Both the position numbers and the translations under genes were made by a program. 36,902 nt of DNA from Natronococcus sp. A-GB7 (GTDB lineage Archaea; Halobacteriota; Halobacteria; Halobacteriales; Natrialbaceae): contig NZ_JARUKV010000036.1 of the NCBI RefSeq assembly GCF_029688865.1, positions 1 through 36,902 of the forward strand. Reading direction: 5' to 3'. This document shows positions 7,595 through 16,068 of the stretch, piece by piece. The notes under the pieces were generated by a model, which was not told the DNA's origin, searched no databases, and saw nothing but the letters and a program-made list of their open reading frames with translations. Within the stretch, counting starts at the first letter, position 1. Every line of letters starts with the position of its first letter.

Positions 7595-8192
7595 CGCGAT
7601 CGCCTCCCGTGGACGGCTCGAGCGCGTCGTCGGTCCGCCCGCGGCGACCCTCGGCGGCCGAATCATCGTTGGAGTCACTACGCGAGCGTGCACGCTCGCG
7701 CGGAACGAACGCGAGTCGCTCGAGGTCGAACCGCCAGTCCCGAAGCACGCGGCCGACGACCAAGAACCCGCCGAGCAGCGAGATCAGCATCATGTACCGC
7801 GTGTCGCCGGGCTCCTGAACGGTCGCCCGCTCCGCGGCGAGGGTCTCCTCGTCCTCGAGCGTGCCGGAGGCGGTGACCTGGTCGCCGACCTCGAGCGGGT
7901 CGTCGGTGTTCTGGACGGCCGCGTCGGCCTCGAGGACCGTGAACTGGCCGTAGCCGCTGGCCTGCGTCGCGATAACCACGGGCTCGGTTTCGACGACCTC
8001 GCCGCCGAGGACGACCTCCTCGCCGACGTAGCTGGCGCGGTCGGCGGGCACCTCGGTCTCGTCGGGGAGCTCGCTCTCCATCGGATCGGCGGGGCTGGCA
8101 CCGGACCAGACGATCAGCCCGGCGAGAGCCACGACGACGAGTCCGATCGCGACGAGGCGAACGCCCTGTCCGAACGGCTCTCGGCTCGACAT
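7587..8192 (-). CDS. Membrane-tethered OB-fold-like protein of unknown function
   Basis: This 201-residue protein has an N-terminal membrane helix (LVAIGLVVVALAGLIVWSG, about residues 10-28), then an extracytoplasmic segment of about 100 residues that reads like an OB-fold: VGEEVVLGGEVVETEPVVI, then a strand-rich FTVLEAD, then VGDQVTASGTLEDEETLAAER. A second membrane helix follows (YMMLISLLGGFLVVGRVL), then a charged cytosolic tail. The architecture suggests an external domain between two helices. The start at 8192 lies 5 nt after the PAP2 stop, and the stop overlaps the next start, so all three are probably translated from one message. I do not recognise a named family. The OB-fold assignment is from pattern only. 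Confidence 0.72.
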   Translation of the reverse strand: MSSREPFGQGVRLVAIGLVVVALAGLIVWSGASPADPMESELPDETEVPADRASYVGEEVVLGGEVVETEPVVIATQASGYGQFTVLEADAAVQNTDDPLEVGDQVTASGTLEDEETLAAERATVQEPGDTRYMMLISLLGGFLVVGRVLRDWRFDLERLAFVPRERARSRSDSNDDSAAEGRRGRTDDALEPSTGGDRGG

Positions 8193-8197
8193 TCGGT

Positions 8198-8947
8198 TCA
8201 CTCGCGGGGGCGACTCGCCATAGGCGTTGCGCTCTCCTCGCCGAAGCGCGCCCGGAGCCGCCGACGGATCGGCGGCGCCTCGAGGGTGCGCCAGCCGACG
8301 ACGGCGCCGACGGTGCCGACCAGGGAGAGCAGCGCCCGCGTGCTGGCCGTGTCGACGAGAACGGCGAGGACGGCGATTGCGATCGCCACGAGAAACGCTC
8401 GCCAGGGGTCGCCGCGAGCGAGCCAGGCGATCGCGCCGAGATACGCGACGGCGAGGACGATCGAGACGGGGACGTCGACGAGGTAGTGGATGCCGAGCGC
8501 GAGGCGGGCGAAACCGACGACGGCGACGACCGCGCCGGCAGCGAGCAGCCGCCGGGCGCGGGTACTGCGGGTCGTCCACAGCGCGAGCGCGCCCCAGGTA
8601 CTCACTGCCGCCATGACGTGGCCGCTCGGGAAGCCGTGCTCGCTCGAGGACACCGCGTGCAGGCTGGGGTCGGTGCGGGGAAGCGAAAAGACGCCCTTGA
8701 CCAGGACGACGAACGCGAGCCCGCCGAGCGCGACCGCGAGGACGTACGCGGTCCGCTCGGAACAGAGCTGTCGGTCCTCGGAACCGCCCGCCCGGAGCGT
8801 TCGCCCGACGTCCTGGAGGTAGAACAGCCCGAGCACGGGAACGAGCAACGTCAGCTTCCCGGGGTAGGAGAGCGCGACGAACAGCAGCGTCGTCCACTCG
8901 GGGAGAAACTCGCGGAGGAGTTCGGTCGCGCCGACGCTGCGGCTCAT
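8198..8947 (-). CDS. PAP2-family membrane phosphatase
   Basis: This 249-residue multi-pass membrane protein carries the three phosphatase motifs of the PAP2 (type 2 phosphatidic acid phosphatase) superfamily: a KGVFSLPRTDP segment for motif 1, PSGH in EHGFPSGHVM for motif 2, and ARLALGIHYLVDV for motif 3, with the catalytic His and its Asp partner. Motif 3 has Ala in place of the usual Ser before Arg. About six hydrophobic helices surround these motifs. The active site faces the outside in this family, and likely substrates are isoprenoid or archaeal lipid pyrophosphates or phosphates, for example carrier-lipid recycling for glycosylation. It leads an operon with an OB-fold membrane protein and a DUF457-type protein, which suggests an envelope role. 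Confidence 0.88.
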   Translation of the reverse strand: MSRSVGATELLREFLPEWTTLLFVALSYPGKLTLLVPVLGLFYLQDVGRTLRAGGSEDRQLCSERTAYVLAVALGGLAFVVLVKGVFSLPRTDPSLHAVSSSEHGFPSGHVMAAVSTWGALALWTTRSTRARRLLAAGAVVAVVGFARLALGIHYLVDVPVSIVLAVAYLGAIAWLARGDPWRAFLVAIAIAVLAVLVDTASTRALLSLVGTVGAVVGWRTLEAPPIRRRLRARFGEESATPMASRPRE

Positions 8948-9166
8948 ATTTCAGGGCGGGACGGGAGCGAGTAAACGGTTCGCGTTTCAATCGCGCGCCG
9001 GCGCTCGCGACACAGCTCACGTCGAAAAACCGAACCTGTCGCTCAGAGTCGGGGTAGCGCCTCTATACCGAGATCGCGCTCGAGCAACTCGTCTCGTGGC
9101 CGTCGACTGCCGCCTTTTTTCGCTCGTGTCGGGCGCCTGGCGGCGTGAGCGACCGCCTCCCGGTCG

Positions 9167-9183
9167 AAAAACTGGACGAAAAA
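9167..9183 (-). terminator. Double U-tract terminator after the VOC gene
   Basis: Directly after the stop at 9188 the minus strand has two TTTTT tracts (from 9179-9183 and 9167-9171) separated by a GC-rich stretch. This fits archaeal U-tract termination of the NhaC-VOC transcript. Confidence 0.5.
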
Positions 9184-9187
9184 CGGC

Positions 9188-9982
9188 TTAGAACGGGAAC
9201 AGCGAGTCGGCGTCGGGATCCCGCTCGAGTAGCTCGATCTCGTGACCGTCCTGGTCTTTCGTGAAGGCGTACATGTTGTCGTTGCTCTCGGGGTCGCGGT
9301 AGTCGTCGGCCTCGCGAGTCATGAGCTGGTCCCAGTCCTCCTCTAAGTCGTCCATGCGGACACAGAGGTGACCCCAGGCGTCGCCGAAGTCGTAGCTGCG
9401 GCCGTCGTAGTTGTAGGTGAGTTCGACGGCCATCGCCTCCTCGCCGGCGTCCTCGGGTTTCATGAAGTAGTTCGCGAACGAATCCGACTCCCAGCGGCCG
9501 GTGTGTTCGTACTCGAACTTGCGGGTCCAGAAGCCCAGCGCGTCGTCGGCGTCCTCGACGCGGATCATGGTGTGGTCGAGCGACCAGGTCGCGCCCTGAT
9601 CCGGGTCGCGCTGAACGATCTCGACCTCGTGACCATCGGGATCCTTCACGAAGGCGTATCGGCCGCCACAAGACTCGGGATCGCGGTAGTCGTCGACGCC
9701 CTCGTCCATCAGCTGTTCGTAGTGCTCTTCGAGTTCGCCCTCGGGAACCCGGACGGCGATGTGACCCCAGGCGTCGCCGACCTCGACGTCCTCGCCCTCG
9801 TTGTGCGTGAGCTCGAGCATCGCCTCGTCCTCGTGCATCTCCTCGGGGCCGAGGTAGACGATGGTGAAGCCGTCGCCCTCGTGGCGGTCTTTCTCCTCGT
9901 ACTCGAGGTGGGTCTGGTACCAGTCGAGCGATTCCTCGAGATCCGAGACGCGCATCATGACGTGATCGAGCGTGCCCTCCAT
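9188..9982 (-). CDS. Tandem-VOC (glyoxalase-like) protein
   Basis: This 264-residue acidic protein is built from two vicinal-oxygen-chelate domains, about residues 1-125 and 135-264. Each begins LDHxMxRVxDxxxxLxFW/Y and each contains a DAWGHxxVR and a DPDGHEVE or DQDGHEIE segment, which supply the His and Glu metal ligands of the fold. Such proteins are glyoxalase I/fosfomycin-resistance/dioxygenase relatives. A lactoylglutathione-lyase label would be misleading because haloarchaea use gamma-glutamylcysteine rather than glutathione. ATG 9982 is chosen because the sequence before it (MRFPGVGPG) is not family-like. It follows the NhaC gene by 48 nt on the same strand, so co-transcription is likely. 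Confidence 0.88.
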   Translation of the reverse strand: MEGTLDHVMMRVSDLEESLDWYQTHLEYEEKDRHEGDGFTIVYLGPEEMHEDEAMLELTHNEGEDVEVGDAWGHIAVRVPEGELEEHYEQLMDEGVDDYRDPESCGGRYAFVKDPDGHEVEIVQRDPDQGATWSLDHTMIRVEDADDALGFWTRKFEYEHTGRWESDSFANYFMKPEDAGEEAMAVELTYNYDGRSYDFGDAWGHLCVRMDDLEEDWDQLMTREADDYRDPESNDNMYAFTKDQDGHEIELLERDPDADSLFPF

Positions 9983-10030
9983 ACCCGGACCAACACCGGG
10001 AAATCTCAAAAGCGTGGCGAAGCCGGTGGT

Positions 10031-11716
10031 CTACTCGGCGTCGTCGACCGACTCGGCCTCGCGAGCCCCGGAGTCGACGTCGACCGAGGACGCCTTGGGC
10101 TGTACACCCTTCCGTCTCGCGTCGAGTTCCGAGAGCCCGTAGACGAGCCCGACGAGGGCGACGAGTCCGATCGGCAGGAAAATCGCGGGCGAGAGCCCGA
10201 GGTAGCCGTACAGCAGGTAACAGAGGACCACGACGACCATGACGGTCGCGGCGTAGTAGAACTGCGTTCGGACGTGGTCGATCAGGTCCGCCCCGGTGAA
10301 CGTCGAGGACAGCACGGAGGTGTCGGAGATCGGTGAGGTGTGGTCGCCGAAGATCGCCCCTGAGAAGACGGCGCCGACGACGACGGGCATGAGGTCGAAC
10401 GAGCCGGTCAGCTCGTAGACGACCTGGATCGCGATCGGCGTGACGATCCCCATCGTCGCCCACGACGACCCCATGGTGAACGCGACGAACGCCGCGACGA
10501 ACAGGACGACGATCGGCAGCAGCTCGAGCGGGATCGCCTCGCCGACGTAGCCGGCGACGAAGTCGCCCGTCCCAAGGGCATCCGCGACGTCGCTGATCGA
10601 CCACGCGAGAACGAGGATCGTCACCGCCGTCACCATCAGCCGGAAACCGTCGAGGACGGTGTCGACGCCGTCGCCGAGGTCGAAGAGGTCGTAGACGACA
10701 CCGATCGCGATCGCGGCCGCGACCATGGCGAACGAGCCCCAGACCAGCGCGCCGGCGAAGTCGCCGGCGCCGACGATATCGACGAGGACCTGCACCAGCC
10801 CCGCCTCCTCGGCGGCGGCGCCGATCGTCGTCGGCGCACCCTCCTCGGCCTGCTCGCCGGTCCAGGCCTCGTACCCGGTCCAGAACGCGCCGGCCAGCGT
10901 GACGACGACGAGGACGACGACCGGTGCGAAGAACGTCCGCAGCATTGGACGGTCGTCGATCGGCTCCCCCAGATCCTTCTCGACCTCCTGGAGCGGCGTG
11001 GCGTCCTCGCGGCTGACGAGCCCCTGCTTCCACGAGCGGTGTTCGGCATTGAGCATCTCGCCGAAGTCCCGTCGCGTGTAGACGATGATCCCGACCATCG
11101 CGATCGCCAGCAGCGCGTAGGTGTTGTACGGAATCGACCAGACGAACGTCTCGAACGCCGTCGGCGCCTCGCCGTCGACGCCGAGGTCCTCGTAGGCGCC
11201 CGCGATCAGCGAGAGCTGGAAGGCGACCCAGCTCGAGAGCCCGATCGTCGCGACTGGCGCGGCCGTCGAGTCGACGATGTAGGAGAGCTTCTCGCGGGAG
11301 ATCCGGAACTGGTCGGAGATCTCGCGCATCGTGGACCCGACGATCGCCGTGTTGGCGTAGTCGTCGAAGAACATGAGCAGCCCCAGGATCCACGTCGTGA
11401 GCCCGACCTTACGTTGGGTCTCGAGCCGTTCGGTCGCCCAGTTGCGGACGGCGGTTGCGCCACCGAGCCGCCAGATCAGCGCGACGCCCGACCCGAGCAG
11501 GATCGTAAACAGCAGGATCTGGACGTGAAACCCCTCGTCGGCGATGATCGCGCCGACGATCCAGTCGAAGGTCTGTCCGATGCCGAGACTCTCGGTGTAG
11601 ATGATCGCACCCGACCAGACGCCCAGAAACAGCGAGAGCATCGGCCGCCGCGTGACGACCGCGAGAACGATCGCGAGCAGCGGCGGAAGAAGCGATAGTG
11701 CCCCGAACTCTGACAT
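10031..11716 (-). CDS. NhaC-family Na+/H+ antiporter-like transporter (first copy)
   Basis: This 561-residue transporter has about eleven to twelve membrane helices and belongs to the NhaC-like ion transporter superfamily. Recognisable segments are LLMFFDDYANTAIVGSTMREI (roughly 120-140), TAAPVATIGLSSWVAFQLSLI, and the second half-repeat GDHTSPISDTSVLSSTF, which carry the conserved polar residues expected for cation binding. A hydrophilic loop of about 60 residues (KQGLVSREDATPLQEVEKDLGEP) lies in the middle and the C-terminus is charged. It probably extrudes Na+ in exchange for protons, although some relatives exchange organic acids. A small inverted repeat at 11733-11751 overlaps the promoter region. 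A second, distinct NhaC-like gene lies at 31942-33513. Confidence 0.88.
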   Translation of the reverse strand: MSEFGALSLLPPLLAIVLAVVTRRPMLSLFLGVWSGAIIYTESLGIGQTFDWIVGAIIADEGFHVQILLFTILLGSGVALIWRLGGATAVRNWATERLETQRKVGLTTWILGLLMFFDDYANTAIVGSTMREISDQFRISREKLSYIVDSTAAPVATIGLSSWVAFQLSLIAGAYEDLGVDGEAPTAFETFVWSIPYNTYALLAIAMVGIIVYTRRDFGEMLNAEHRSWKQGLVSREDATPLQEVEKDLGEPIDDRPMLRTFFAPVVVLVVVTLAGAFWTGYEAWTGEQAEEGAPTTIGAAAEEAGLVQVLVDIVGAGDFAGALVWGSFAMVAAAIAIGVVYDLFDLGDGVDTVLDGFRLMVTAVTILVLAWSISDVADALGTGDFVAGYVGEAIPLELLPIVVLFVAAFVAFTMGSSWATMGIVTPIAIQVVYELTGSFDLMPVVVGAVFSGAIFGDHTSPISDTSVLSSTFTGADLIDHVRTQFYYAATVMVVVVLCYLLYGYLGLSPAIFLPIGLVALVGLVYGLSELDARRKGVQPKASSVDVDSGAREAESVDDAE

Positions 11717-11732
11717 GAGGACACCTACATCG

Positions 11733-11751
11733 CCAGAACTGATAATTCTGG
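11733..11751. promoter_or_regulatory. Inverted repeat in the NhaC promoter
   Basis: CCAGAA (11733-11738) and TTCTGG (11746-11751) are complementary around an AT-rich centre (TGATAA) that may itself be the TATA element. It lies 17-35 nt before ATG 11716, where a repressor would block transcription initiation. The repeat is short, so chance cannot be excluded. Confidence 0.35.
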
Positions 11752-11835
11752 CTCATCGAAACTGACAGATCTCGGACCGCTGACCGCTTCCGCTCGTCGA
11801 GAGCGTAGCGGCAAACGGAGTCGACGCGGATCGAG

Positions 11836-12951
11836 CTACCGCCGCAGGATGAGTTTCAGCACGTCCTCGTCCTCGAGAACGTGGTCGGTGCCGACCTGCT
11901 GTTCGTCGTGGGTCGCGCTGGGGCCGCTGACGCGGGCGAATCGGAACCGGTCTTCCATCTCGCCACCGAGTTTCTCGATGGCCTCGCCGACGGTCGATCC
12001 CGCCTCGATCACCAGCGGTTCCTCCCAGTCGACGCCCCGTCCCGGTTTTTCCATATAGACCCGGATCAGCCCGAGGTTCTCCCAGATCCGGTCCTTGAGC
12101 GCGTCGAGACCTCGCTCCGCCTCCGCGCTGATGAACGTCACCTCCTCCTCGGGGTCGAGCCCGCGCTCGCGGAGCTGCTCGTCGACCTGCTGCTTATAGT
12201 CGGGTTCAATCAGATCGACCTTGTTGACGCAGGTGATCGACGGGATGTACTCCCGGTTCTCCATCAGCCCGTCGATCAGCCGATCGATGGTGACGTTCTC
12301 CTGGAGGTTCAGGTCGGCGTTGACGTAGCCCTGGTCGCGCAACACGTCCGAGATCGTCTCCTCGTCCAAATCCTGGTCGGTGCTCGAGGTGATCTTGATG
12401 CCGTCTTTGATCTTCGGCCGGACGGTCACCCGCGGGGGCTCCTGGTCGACGCGGATATTGATGTCGTACAGCTCCTCCTGGAGTCGGTCGTACTGGTCGA
12501 TCTCGAACACCGAGAGCACGAAGATGATCAGGTCGGCGTTGCGGACGACCGCCAGCACCTGCTGTCCGTCCCCCTTCCCGGACGCCGCGCCCTCGATCAG
12601 TCCGGGGACGTCGAGCAGCTGGATGTTCGCCCCGCGGTGGTTGAGCATGCCCGGATTGACGTCCAGCGTCGTGAACTCGTAGGACCCCGTCTCGCTCTCG
12701 GCGTTTGTCAGCGAGTTCAGTAGCGACGACTTGCCGACGCTCGGGAAGCCGACGAGCGCGACCGTCGCGTCGCCGTGTTTCTCCACGGAGTAGCCGCCGC
12801 CGCCTCCCGATCCCGACTGCTGGTTCTCGAGTTTCTCCTTCTTCTCGGCGAGCTTGGACTTCAGTCGACCGATGTGGGCCTCGGTCGACTTGTTGTAGGG
12901 CGTGTTGGCGATCTCCTCTTCGATCTCCTCGATATCGTCCTCGAGCCCCAT
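11836..12951 (-). CDS. drg: Drg-family GTPase with TGS domain
   Basis: This 371-residue GTP-binding protein of the Obg/DRG superfamily is conserved across archaea and eukaryotes and linked to ribosome and translation functions. It has an N-terminal coiled-coil and helix-turn-helix segment (residues 1-45), a Gly-rich hinge (GSGGGGG), the G1 motif GFPSVGKS (68-75), the G2 region around TTLDVNPG, G3 DVPG (114-117), and the G4 motif NKVD with ITCV before it. A C-terminal TGS domain follows (from about LVIEAGSTVGEAIEKLG), with the final DEDVLKLILRR. The length fits archaeal Drg. ATG 12951 begins the family-typical MGLEDDIEEIEEEI, whereas the longer frame adds a basic non-conserved leader. A T-rich stretch about 30 nt upstream (GCGTTTTTCGG) could be the promoter. 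Confidence 0.95.
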   Translation of the reverse strand: MGLEDDIEEIEEEIANTPYNKSTEAHIGRLKSKLAEKKEKLENQQSGSGGGGGYSVEKHGDATVALVGFPSVGKSSLLNSLTNAESETGSYEFTTLDVNPGMLNHRGANIQLLDVPGLIEGAASGKGDGQQVLAVVRNADLIIFVLSVFEIDQYDRLQEELYDINIRVDQEPPRVTVRPKIKDGIKITSSTDQDLDEETISDVLRDQGYVNADLNLQENVTIDRLIDGLMENREYIPSITCVNKVDLIEPDYKQQVDEQLRERGLDPEEEVTFISAEAERGLDALKDRIWENLGLIRVYMEKPGRGVDWEEPLVIEAGSTVGEAIEKLGGEMEDRFRFARVSGPSATHDEQQVGTDHVLEDEDVLKLILRR

Positions 12952-13158
12952 TTGTCTGTACTCAGCCGGGCGGACCGAAAAACGCTTTCCATGCGACCCT
13001 GCGACCAGCCACCTCGCCGACAGCGACACGTCGTATCCAGTCTCGAATCGACCTCGGTTCGAGACGACCGATTACCGAATAATACCAGCCGATTTCAGCA
13101 CGATAGACGATGAAGTTCGACACGCATAAACGGCCGGCGACGGTAGCACCGGATAGAG

Positions 13159-13362
13159 ATGCCGGAACCGGCACAGCTGCGAGACAGCACGCAGATCGTG
13201 CTCCCTCGGGAAACCCTCGAGGGCCTCGAGGGGCGCCTCGACGAGGAGTTCACCGTCACCGTCGTCCCCGAGGGCGACGACCGCCGGCGGATCATCGGAA
13301 GCCCGGTCGAAATCACGGACGTAAGCGAGTTCCTCGCTCGCCGTGGTATCGTCGTCCAGTAG
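13159..13362 (+). CDS. Small conserved haloarchaeal protein (VNG_1110C-like)
   Basis: This 67-residue soluble protein has a predicted beta-rich core: RDSTQIVLPRETLEGLEGRL, then EFTVTVVPEGDD, RRIIGSPVEITDVSEFLARRGI. The wording and length recall a small family annotated in haloarchaea as VNG_1110C. That is my recollection rather than a search result, and the function is unknown. A TATA-like GCATAAACGG at about 13121-13130 sits about 30 nt upstream, so the message is probably leaderless. It is divergent from drg and convergent with tiaS. In haloarchaea such short proteins near RNA-modification genes are common, but no link can be drawn from the sequence. Confidence 0.75.
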   Translation: MPEPAQLRDSTQIVLPRETLEGLEGRLDEEFTVTVVPEGDDRRRIIGSPVEITDVSEFLARRGIVVQ

Positions 13363-13405
13363 CCGGCGAATCGACGAACGCTTCGACGCGTCGCCCCTGC
13401 TCGAG

Positions 13406-14698
13406 CTATCGCTCGGGATGTACCGGTGCGTCGAACCCGCCACGCACCAGCGGTTTCGCGACGTGACGGCGCGCACACGGCGGCACCTCGTACCACCCCT
13501 CCTCGAGGTCGCGCTCGAGGGCCACCGTCTCCTTCTCCGCTTTAGCGGTCTTGCAGTCCCGACACCGATACCCCTGGTTCCGCCCGGCGCTCTCCATCCG
13601 TCGCCCGCAGTCGGGACAGGTCGGCGTGACGCGTTCGGTTTCGACGAGTTGCCGAACGGCGAACTTCTCGAGTTTGAGCGTTCCCCGCGAGACCTCCCCA
13701 CAGACGGTGAGCCGGTCGCCGACCCGCAGCGCTCGCACCCGATCTCGGAACCGCTTCGTCGGCTCGAAGGCGGCACACTCGAGCGACGGCCGTTCGTCCC
13801 GCTCGCGGTCGTCCCCGAGCGCCTCGAGGGTGAGGAAGACGTGGCCGCCTCGCCTGGTTTCGGGCTCGCTCGCGACCCGGCCGTCGACCCGGTAGGCTCG
13901 GCCGTCCCGAACCGACTCGAGCGATCCGTCCCGAAGGTGGACGTCGGTCCCCTGGTTGGTGACGAACAGCCGACTCGAGGCGACGGGTTCGCTCTCGATC
14001 CCCTCGGCGACCCGGCCGATCGCGTCCGGATCGTCACCCCTGATCCCGTACAGGATCGGCCCCGGCGCGTTGGGGACACAGACGGTCTCGCCCTCCTCGC
14101 GATCGACGGTGTCCCAGACCCTCGGATACTCCCGGTCGGCCGCGGCGAAGACGCTTTCGGGGTCGACCTCCCGCGGCGTTCCCCACCGATCCGACTGCCG
14201 GTAAGAGATCCGCTCGAAGGTCCACTCCTCGAGTTCTCGCCAGGCGCCGATCGCGGCCAGAGCGCCGATCCGACCGCGGCCGTTGCCGGCGTGCCACGAG
14301 CGGTAGCCGTGGCGGTCGATTAGAGCCGTCGCGTCGGCTCGCTCGAGGTGGGTGCGAATCGCTCGGCGAGCGAACGTGCTCACGTCCGACGGGGCTCTCT
14401 GGGGGCCGTGGTCGGCGACGACCAGTCCGGGATGCGTTCGCTCGTCGGCGGTTTCGGCGAGGGTAGCGAGGCGCTCTCGAGCGATTTCGAACGCTTTCCC
14501 CGGGTCGCAGTCGGTGTGAATCGCCAGCGCTGCGTTGCCGCGGGTCTTGTACTCGACGGCGGGGTTGAGCCGGACGAGCACCAGCCGCGACACGGTCGCA
14601 CCCGCCCGTTCCAATCGGTCGGCGATCGTCTTCGCGACGTAGGTCGTACACATCCCGCGCTCGCGGGAGTCGGTATCGTCGAGCCCGACGACGGTCAT
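13406..14698 (-). CDS. tiaS: tRNA(Ile2) 2-agmatinylcytidine synthetase
   Basis: TiaS modifies the wobble cytidine (C34) of the AUA-reading tRNA-Ile with agmatine and ATP, so that it pairs with A and not G. This function is essential in archaea. The 430-residue protein begins with the family signature GLDDTDSRERGMCTTYVA (residues 5-22), where the Asp cluster is used for ATP-dependent cytidine phosphorylation. A VRLNPAVEYKTRGNAALAIHT segment and the later PGPILYGIRGDDP (FLD-type) region follow. An OB-fold near residues 320-360 (RVGDRLTVCGEVS) and a C-terminal zinc ribbon (CPDC and CRDC) complete the expected domain order. The length is normal. A TATA-like TTTTATAC lies about 65 nt upstream on the minus strand, which suggests a short leader. 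Confidence 0.95.
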   Translation of the reverse strand: MTVVGLDDTDSRERGMCTTYVAKTIADRLERAGATVSRLVLVRLNPAVEYKTRGNAALAIHTDCDPGKAFEIARERLATLAETADERTHPGLVVADHGPQRAPSDVSTFARRAIRTHLERADATALIDRHGYRSWHAGNGRGRIGALAAIGAWRELEEWTFERISYRQSDRWGTPREVDPESVFAAADREYPRVWDTVDREEGETVCVPNAPGPILYGIRGDDPDAIGRVAEGIESEPVASSRLFVTNQGTDVHLRDGSLESVRDGRAYRVDGRVASEPETRRGGHVFLTLEALGDDRERDERPSLECAAFEPTKRFRDRVRALRVGDRLTVCGEVSRGTLKLEKFAVRQLVETERVTPTCPDCGRRMESAGRNQGYRCRDCKTAKAEKETVALERDLEEGWYEVPPCARRHVAKPLVRGGFDAPVHPER

Positions 14699-14794
14699 CG
14701 ACGGAGGGTAGCCGGGCCACTGAGTAACCGCTTTCGGACCCCGACGCCGAATTCCGATCGTATAAAAGCGTACCTCTCCAATTCCCGGCGAATC

Positions 14795-14819
14795 GCCACC
14801 CTGCGGGCGGGGATCGGCG
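14795..14819 (+). repeat. 25-nt element shared with 19176-19200 (copy 1)
   Basis: These 25 nt match 19176-19200 at 21 positions, including a 12-nt identical start (GCCACCCTGCGG) and a 7-nt identical end (ATCGGCG). Both copies are on the same strand and lie 55-80 nt before the start codon of a regulator gene. It may be a shared operator or a relic of a dispersed repeat. Confidence 0.6.
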
Positions 14820-14828
14820 GGACAACAC

Positions 14829-14836
14829 TCATATAG
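14829..14836 (+). promoter_or_regulatory. TATA box of the PRK04140-like regulator
   Basis: TCATATAG is centred about 26 nt before ATG 14859, which is the standard archaeal spacing for a leaderless transcript. It follows directly after the 25-nt element at 14795-14819. Confidence 0.6.
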
Positions 14837-14858
14837 ATGGGCTCACTTACAATCCCCT

Positions 14859-15824
14859 ATGTCCCGCTCGGCACTGGTCGGCAACGTCACCGCGATGCTA
14901 GAGGACGCGGGATTCGTGGTCAGCGACCGGTGTGCGATTCGCCCGAAGAGCTTCGACGTCGCCGCTCGCCGCGGCGACAACCTGTTGCTCGTCAAGATCC
15001 TGGGCAACATCGACGCCTTCAACGAGGAGACCGGTCACGAGATGCGACGCCTGGGGACCTACCTGCAGGCGACGCCGCTGATGATCGGACTGCGCAGCAG
15101 AGACGAGGATCTCAAACCCGACGTCACTTACTTCCGCCACGGCGTCCCCGTCCTCAGCCCCGACACGGCGTACAACCTGTTCATCGAGGACGTCCCCCCG
15201 CTGATCTACGCCGCACCCGGTGGGCTCTACGTCAACATCGACGGCGACCTGCTTGCCGACGAACGCGAGGACCACGAACTGAGCCTCGGACAGCTCGCCG
15301 GTCAGCTCGGCGTCTCCCGGCGAACCGTCTCGAAGTACGAGGACGGGATGAACGCCTCCGTCGAGATCGCGATGGCCCTCGAGGACCTGTTCGACGCCTC
15401 TCTGACCAGCCCCGTCGACGTCCTCGAGGGTGCCGACGACGTCCACGAGAGCGAGTCGACTCCGGAGGATCCCGACGCCGATCCGACCGACGAACGGGTC
15501 GTCGCCGTCTTCACGCGGGCCGGCTACCGAGTTCATCCGACCGTCCGCTCCCCGTTCAAGGCCGTCAGTGAGGACGAGGACGAAAGCGGCGTCGTTCTCA
15601 CCGGCCACTCGGAGTTCACCGAGGCCGCCGAGAAGCGAGCCCGAATCATGAGTTCGATCGGACAGGTGACCCGATCCCAGTCGGTGTACGTCGTCGACCG
15701 GGCGAAACGCGAGTCCGTCGACGGTACGGCCCTCGTCGAACGCGAGGAGCTCGAGGAGCTCCGCGATGCGGACGATCTCCGAGCCGTGATTCGTGAGCGG
15801 GCCGAACGCGAGGAGGCCGTTTGA
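14859..15824 (+). CDS. Archaeal HTH transcriptional regulator (PRK04140-like)
   Basis: This 321-residue DNA-binding protein resembles the conserved archaeal family of putative HTH-type transcriptional regulators. The N-terminal 130 residues form a domain reminiscent of a nuclease-like or restriction-endonuclease fold ([21 protein letters not shown]), which probably serves dimerisation or ligand sensing. A Cro/CI-type helix-turn-helix follows at about residues 140-165 ([23 protein letters not shown]). The C-terminal part from about 205 repeats a similar fold ([20 protein letters not shown] ... [11 protein letters not shown]). ATG 14859 is supported by the TATA box 26 nt upstream. It is divergent from tiaS. 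The target genes are unknown, but the family is widely conserved in Euryarchaeota, which argues for a core role. Confidence 0.88.
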   Translation: MSRSALVGNVTAMLEDAGFVVSDRCAIRPKSFDVAARRGDNLLLVKILGNIDAFNEETGHEMRRLGTYLQATPLMIGLRSRDEDLKPDVTYFRHGVPVLSPDTAYNLFIEDVPPLIYAAPGGLYVNIDGDLLADEREDHELSLGQLAGQLGVSRRTVSKYEDGMNASVEIAMALEDLFDASLTSPVDVLEGADDVHESESTPEDPDADPTDERVVAVFTRAGYRVHPTVRSPFKAVSEDEDESGVVLTGHSEFTEAAEKRARIMSSIGQVTRSQSVYVVDRAKRESVDGTALVEREELEELRDADDLRAVIRERAEREEAV

Positions 15825-15990
15825 GGTCCGACCGGGAACGAGCCTCGAGCATCGACCCATGGTGTCGGCGGCCGTTCTGGTACACTCGAGGCGACCGACC
15901 GAGATAGCTCGTTGCGGCTCACTTTGCCGAGAGAGATCGGACCCGAAGTATCGGCTGCGCCGTACCGACACGGCTGCTATTTGCGTTTCT

Positions 15991-16008
15991 GTTTACGTTT
16001 GCGTAAAC
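15991..16008. repeat. 7-bp inverted repeat GTTTACG-TTTG-CGTAAAC
   Basis: GTTTACG (15991-15997) and CGTAAAC (16002-16008) flank a 4-nt spacer in the gap between two convergent genes. The motif recurs in related form at 19119-19168 and resembles the repeats around the ParA operon. It could be a hairpin terminator for either neighbour, but it lacks an adjoining T-tract, so a protein-binding site is also plausible. Confidence 0.7.
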
Positions 16009-16068
16009 GCTATCGTTCCCGTATCTGTCGACTATCGAGCGCCCGGGCCCGCTCACGGCCGGCCGAGT

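Noticed and set aside
9063-11393. Minus-strand open frame of 776 codons over the VOC and NhaC genes
   Set aside because: The translation is almost entirely Arg/Gly/His/Pro runs and has no hydrophobic or catalytic pattern. It is a shadow of the real frames.
16001-16060. Region after the palindrome considered as a tRNA or small RNA gene
   Set aside because: No cloverleaf-like pairing or T-arm motif (GGTTCRA) was found. The same holds for the other intergenic gaps that I read.
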